From an uncultured Clostridia bacterium (GTDB taxonomy: Bacteria > Bacillota_A > Clostridia > Oscillospirales > Oscillospiraceae): 5,300 bases of DNA. The notes under the pieces are model-generated. The model was not told the DNA's origin. It saw only the letters and a program-made list of their open reading frames with translations, and did not search any database. The position numbers were made by a program, and so were the translations under genes. Where the stretch lies: the NCBI GenBank assembly GCA_947307505.1, contig CAMZJG010000089.1:1-5300 (forward strand). Reading direction: 5' to 3'. Below, piece after piece: positions 1-5,300 of the stretch (positions are counted from its first letter, which is position 1; every line of letters starts with the position of its first letter).

Positions 1-304
1 CGCTGATGAGCAGTCTGGGTTTCAGCAGACTGAAGCCGCTCACCTTCCGCAGCAGCTCCCGGAGCAGCCGCTCCGTCATTTCAAAATCCGAGACGACGCC
101 GTCCCGGATGGGGCGGATGGCCGCCAGATTCACGGGGGTACGGCCCAGCATCTTCTGCGCCTCCGTGCCGACGCCGAGCACACGGCCGTTGACCCGGTCC
201 ACGGCGATCACCGCCGGTTCCCGGAGCACGATGCCCTTGTCCCGTATGCATATCCGCACCGTGGAGGTGCCCAGGTCGATCCCGATATCTTTCCCAAACA
301 GCAT
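1..304 (-). CDS. mreB: MreB/Mbl-family rod shape-determining actin homologue (3'-truncated by window edge)
   Basis: The N-terminal 101 residues of a bacterial actin that forms membrane-bound filaments and guides lateral cell-wall synthesis (the elongasome, with MreC, MreD, RodA and PBP2). The translation starts MLFGKDIGIDLGTSTVRI; D10-L-G-T13 is the phosphate-1 loop of the actin/Hsp70 ATPase fold. It continues with family-typical GIVLREPAVIAVD (24-36), VLGVGTEAQKMLGRTP (42-57) and AIRPIRDGVVSDFEMTERLL (62-81), and ends in KPRLLIS just before the window edge. The full protein is normally about 330-350 residues, so some 230 are missing. ATG 304 has Shine-Dalgarno AGAGG 8 bases upstream, and the start matches the usual MreB N terminus. 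MreB and its paralogue Mbl cannot be told apart from this part. The gene follows comF by 16 bases, not the radC/maf-mreBCD setting known from Bacillus. Position 14 is Ser where Ala is common in MreB. Confidence 0.94.
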   Translation of the reverse strand, partial: MLFGKDIGIDLGTSTVRICIRDKGIVLREPAVIAVDRVNGRVLGVGTEAQKMLGRTPVNLAAIRPIRDGVVSDFEMTERLLRELLRKVSGFSLLKPRLLIS

Positions 305-312
305 GGGGTGTA

Positions 313-317
313 CCTCT
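313..317 (-). promoter_or_regulatory. Ribosome binding site of mreB
   Basis: On the minus strand AGAGG lies 8 bases before the ATG at 304, inside the only intergenic gap of the window (305-320). It fixes the mreB start and shows that mreB, unlike recD2, can recruit ribosomes on its own. Confidence 0.8.
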
Positions 318-320
318 TCT

Positions 321-971
321 CTATGGTCTATGCGGCCGACAGCACAGGGTGGCGCATACCACGCCGGAGGCGCCTTCGGTCAGCAGGACCCTGGCACATT
401 CCGACAGGGTCGCCCCTGTGGTGACCACATCGTCGATCAGCAAAATGCGCTTCCCAAGGAAACGCTCAGGATGGATGGCGGCGAAGGCGCCGCTCACGTT
501 GGCGGTCCTGGCTGCCTCGCCGGTCAGGCGGGATTGGGGCGGCCTGTACCTGCGCTTCCTTAGCAGGGCGGCGGTCTCCGCGCCCAGCAGGCGGGCCGTT
601 TTCTCCGCCAGGATGCGGCTCTGGGAATACCCTCTGCGGCGAAGCCGCAGAAAACTCACCGGCACCCAGGTGATCAGATCATACTTCCCCGCCAGGTCCT
701 GTTCCACCCGCTCCGCCATCAGATCGGCGAAAGCGGCTGCCGAGCCGGAACGGGAACCGAACTTGAACCGCAGCAGGGCCTCCCGGGCCTTGTCCCGATA
801 CAGCAGGGGCGACACGCAGACGCTGAAAAAACGGCCGCTGCGCTTCCCCGCCGCCCCGGCATAGGGCAGATCCCTTCGGCATTCTGCGCAGATGAGGGTC
901 TCCTCCCCCTGCAGCAGTTTTTCGCAGAAGGGGCACTTGGGCGGGTACAAAAGACGGATCAGTCTGCGCAT
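321..971 (-). CDS. comF: ComF family protein: zinc-ribbon plus phosphoribosyltransferase fold, competence-associated
   Basis: ComF/GntX-family protein of 216 residues, the normal size. In Bacillus and Haemophilus, members are needed for natural transformation, probably acting in the cytoplasm on incoming single-stranded DNA; the biochemical reaction is not settled. Numbered from ATG 971: an N-terminal zinc ribbon with C13PFC16 and C28AEC31; a ComF core with VPVSFLRLRRRGYSQSRILA 103-122; the conserved QSRLTGEAARTANVSGAF 146-163; and the phosphoribosyl-binding loop ILLIDDVVTTGATL 176-189 with the paired Asp at 180-181. Nothing is missing, so the gene looks functional. A GTG at 974 is in frame one codon upstream, but ATG 971 is preferred because GGAG (977-980) then lies 5 bases away rather than 2. 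The TGATG overlap with recD2 suggests coupled translation. The symbol is given by family; the protein alone does not prove that this organism is competent. Confidence 0.93.
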   Translation of the reverse strand: MRRLIRLLYPPKCPFCEKLLQGEETLICAECRRDLPYAGAAGKRSGRFFSVCVSPLLYRDKAREALLRFKFGSRSGSAAAFADLMAERVEQDLAGKYDLITWVPVSFLRLRRRGYSQSRILAEKTARLLGAETAALLRKRRYRPPQSRLTGEAARTANVSGAFAAIHPERFLGKRILLIDDVVTTGATLSECARVLLTEGASGVVCATLCCRPHRP

Positions 972-3210
972 CACGTCTCCGCCGCGCAGAGGCGGGTCTT
1001 CAGACCGCTGTACCGCTTCTGGGTCCGGTTGTTCTCCACCATGGCGGAAAAGACGTCCTCATCCCCCACCACGATGAGCAGATTCCTGGCCCGGGTCACG
1101 GCGGTGTACAGCACCGCCCGGGTCAGCAGACTGGGGGCGCACTGCCCCAGCGCCAGGATCACCGCGCTGTATTCGCTGCCCTGGGATTTGTGTACGGTCA
1201 TGGCGTAAGCCGGCTCCAATTCACCCAGCAGATCGAAGGTATACAATACGCTCCGGTCCTCGAATTCCACCGTCAGGGTCTGATCCGGGATGCTCACCCG
1301 GGTGATGCGTCCCACATCCCCGTTGAATACGCCGGTGCCGGTCATGCCGTTGGTCTTTCGCCAGATGAGATCGTAGTTGTTCCGCACCTGCATCACCCGA
1401 TCCCCGCAGCGGAACAGGAACTGGCCGAAGCTTTTCTCCGCCTTCTCCCCATCCTGGGGATTCAGGGCTTCCTGCAGGGCTTTATTCAGAGAGTTTGTTC
1501 CGGTGATGTTTTTTCGGGAGGGGCTGAGGACCTGGATCTCCTCACGGGGGATACCCATTTTCTCCGGAAGCCGGGAGGCGCAGAGCTCCAGAATGGTCTC
1601 CACCGCCGCTTCCCCGTTCTTCCGCCGGAGGAAGAAAAAGTCCCCCCGGTTTTCCCGCAGATCCGGCAGATCGCCCCTGTCGATCAGGTGGGCGTTCCGG
1701 ATGATCCGGCTCTCGGAGGCCTGACGGAAAACCTCCTCCAGGCGTACGGAGGGCATGGCCCCGCTCCGAAGCAGGTCCCGGAGCAGATTTCCCGGGCCGA
1801 CGCTGGGCAGCTGATCCCCATCTCCCACCAGCACCAGTCGGCAGTCCGGCTTCATGGCCCGAAGCAGAGCCTGGAGGAGGATGACATCTACCATGGAGGT
1901 CTCATCCAGGATCACCGCATCTGCCCGAAGGGGATCGTTCTCATCCCGTTTGAATACCTGGAAGCCCAGTTCCGGATCATAGCCCGTTTCCAGCAGCCGA
2001 TGGATGGTGCTGGCTTCCCGACCGCACAGCTCCTGTATCCGCTTCGCCGCCCGCCCCGTAGGCGCGGCCAGGGCCGTTTCCAGTCCCATGGCGTCGAAGC
2101 TCCGCAGTATGGCCCGGATCGTGGTGGTCTTGCCGGTGCCGGGACCGCCGGTGAGCAGGAATACCCTGTGCTGCACGGCTTCCCGCACAGCGCGGCGCTG
2201 GTTTTCCGCCAGCTCCACGCCCAGTTCCCGCTCCGCCTGCTCCAGGCAGCGTTCCGCCGTATTCAGCCGGCCTGGGGCCATGCGGGACATCCCCAGCAGA
2301 CGGGAAGCGATCTCCCTCTCCGCCCGCCAGAGGCGGGTCAGGTATACGGCATGCTGACCGGCGATATCCTCCCGGACGGTTTCTCCGCTCTCCGTCAGCC
2401 GGTCGACGGCCTCCCGGACCTGTTCCTCCGGTACGCCGATGAGCAGGTTGACCGCTCCCGCCAGTTTTTCCTCCGGGATGAAGCAATGACCGTTGCCCGC
2501 ATTATGATGCAGTTCGAACAGTACCGCCGCCTCCACCCGTTCGGAACAGTCCCCCTCGAAACCCAGCTTCAGGGCCAGGCGGTCCGACTCGGCAAAGGTC
2601 GCGCCGAAATACTCGTCGCAGAGGATGTACGGGTTGGCGTACAGCACGCTCATGGCGTCGTCCCCGTAACTGCGGTACATTCGGATGCCGATACTCAGGC
2701 GGATATCGTTTCCGGCAAAGAACTCCAACAGTCTCCGGAGAGCGGCCTGCTTCCGGAAAGCCGCGCCGATCTCCTCCGCCCGCTTAGCCGGGATGCCCTT
2801 GATCTCCGCCAGCCGTTCGGGGCTCTCCTCCATGATCCGCAGGGCGTCCTCCCCGAAGGCTTCCACGATGTTCCGGGCTGTGGCCGGACCGACGCCCTTG
2901 ATGATACCGGAAGAAAGGTATTGTACGATCCCTGCCAGGGAGGCCGGCAGGAGCCGCTCCATATGATCCGCCCGGAACTGGGTCCCGTGGACCTGGTGGG
3001 CCATCCACTGGCCCTCTGCCGTGAGCTCCTCTCCCGGGGCGGCATAGGGCAGCGTGCCCACCACGGTAACGATCCCGCCTTCCTGCAGGGACAGGCGGAA
3101 AACCGTATAGCCGTTTTCTTCATTGGTATAGATGACGGACTCAATGCTTCCGGAAATGACCGTCTGCTCTCCGGGCCTGCCCTCCGGCCCGGTTTTGCCC
3201 CTGACGCCGC

Positions 3211-3214
<4 letters not shown>
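971..3214 (-). CDS. recD2: RecD2-type ATP-dependent 5'-3' DNA helicase (RecD/TraA family, RecBC-independent)
   Basis: A superfamily 1B helicase of the RecD2 (Bacillus YrrC, Deinococcus RecD2) class, which unwinds DNA 5' to 3' and supports repair and replication forks without RecBC. The 747 residues fit the family (roughly 715-800). Order: Gly/Arg-rich leader 1-17; N-terminal OB-like domain from about 18 (ISGSIESVIYTNEENGYTVF, 20-39); helix-hairpin-helix repeats around 103-121 (IKGVGPATA) and 135-150 (IKGIPAKRA); motif I GGPGTGKTT 356-364; Ia AAPTGRAAKR 383-392; the STIHRLL element 402-408; motif II LDETS 436-440; motif III VGDGDQLPSVGPG 463-475; motif IV region VFRQASESRI 495-504; the NGDVGRI segment 631-637 in the SH3-like insertion; motif V MTVHKSQGSEY 672-682; motif VI LYTAVTRAR 702-710. 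The long N-terminal domain with HhH separates it from RecBCD-type RecD. ATG 3214 overlaps the uvrA stop by 4 bases with no good Shine-Dalgarno, and no plausible later start exists before residue 71. Confidence 0.97.
977..980 (-). promoter_or_regulatory. Ribosome binding site of comF, within the end of recD2
   Basis: GGAG on the minus strand sits in the last codons of recD2. It is 5 bases from ATG 971 but only 2 from the alternative GTG 974, which favours ATG. The recD2 stop TGA (973-971) shares its final A with this ATG. Confidence 0.55.
3171..3192 (-). repeat. Inverted repeat (possible hairpin) in the first codons of recD2
   Basis: CCGGGCC (3171-3177) and GGCCCGG (3186-3192) are perfect 7-base inverted copies with an 8-base loop. 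In the recD2 message the hairpin begins about 23 bases after the A of the ATG, and its loop carries the purine-rich GGAGGG. On the plus strand it is followed by TTTT, but no plus-strand gene precedes it. A role is unproven; GC-rich coding DNA makes such repeats by chance. Confidence 0.35.

Positions 3215-5300
<2,086 letters not shown>

Noticed and set aside
6..563. Plus-strand open frames over mreB and comF (6-563 and 349-864)
   Set aside because: They are antisense to clear MreB and ComF sequences, span gene borders and have low-complexity Arg/Ser/Pro-rich translations typical of shadow frames.
633..651. Perfect 8-base stem with a 3-base loop in comF
   Set aside because: It encodes the conserved LRLRRRG part of the ComF motif, has no T-run after it on either strand, and lies mid-gene. 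It is most simply a by-product of Arg and Leu codons, not a terminator.
3171..3196. Terminator-like hairpin plus TTTT on the plus strand
   Set aside because: No plus-strand gene or transcript unit leads into it and the T-run is only four bases. It lies in the coding start of recD2.

Overview
The window is one end-to-end coding block on the minus strand of a GC-rich bacterial chromosome. In transcription order (right to left) it holds the 3' three quarters of uvrA (3211-5300, start off-window), a complete recD2-type helicase gene (971-3214), a complete comF-family phosphoribosyltransferase gene (321-971), and the first 101 codons of an mreB-family cell-shape gene (1-304, end off-window). The open frames on the plus strand, some long, are mirror shadows of these genes.

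The organism is most likely a GC-rich member of the Firmicutes, of the Clostridia/Oscillospiraceae kind. This is an inference from three things: a stand-alone RecD2 (the lineage that works without RecBC), a ComF-like protein and an MreB/Mbl-type actin of Firmicutes flavour, all in one high-GC, tightly packed operon. No rRNA or other taxonomic marker is present, so the assignment stays tentative.

Packing is extreme. uvrA and recD2 share 4 bases (ATGA), recD2 and comF share 1 base (TGATG), and only 16 bases separate comF from mreB; those 16 bases contain a clear Shine-Dalgarno sequence. There is no room for an internal terminator, and I see no promoter, so the four genes are probably read as one transcript that starts upstream of 5300 and continues past position 1.

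Functionally, uvrA (nucleotide-excision repair damage sensor) and recD2 (5'-3' helicase in repair and replication-fork maintenance) form a genome-maintenance pair. comF links to DNA uptake and single-strand DNA handling, while mreB belongs to cell-wall elongation. No mobile element, CRISPR array, RNA gene, phage gene or defence system is visible. I did not find a new biological system: this is ordinary housekeeping DNA, with a few small points of interest in gene coupling, one short in-frame tandem repeat and the gene order.
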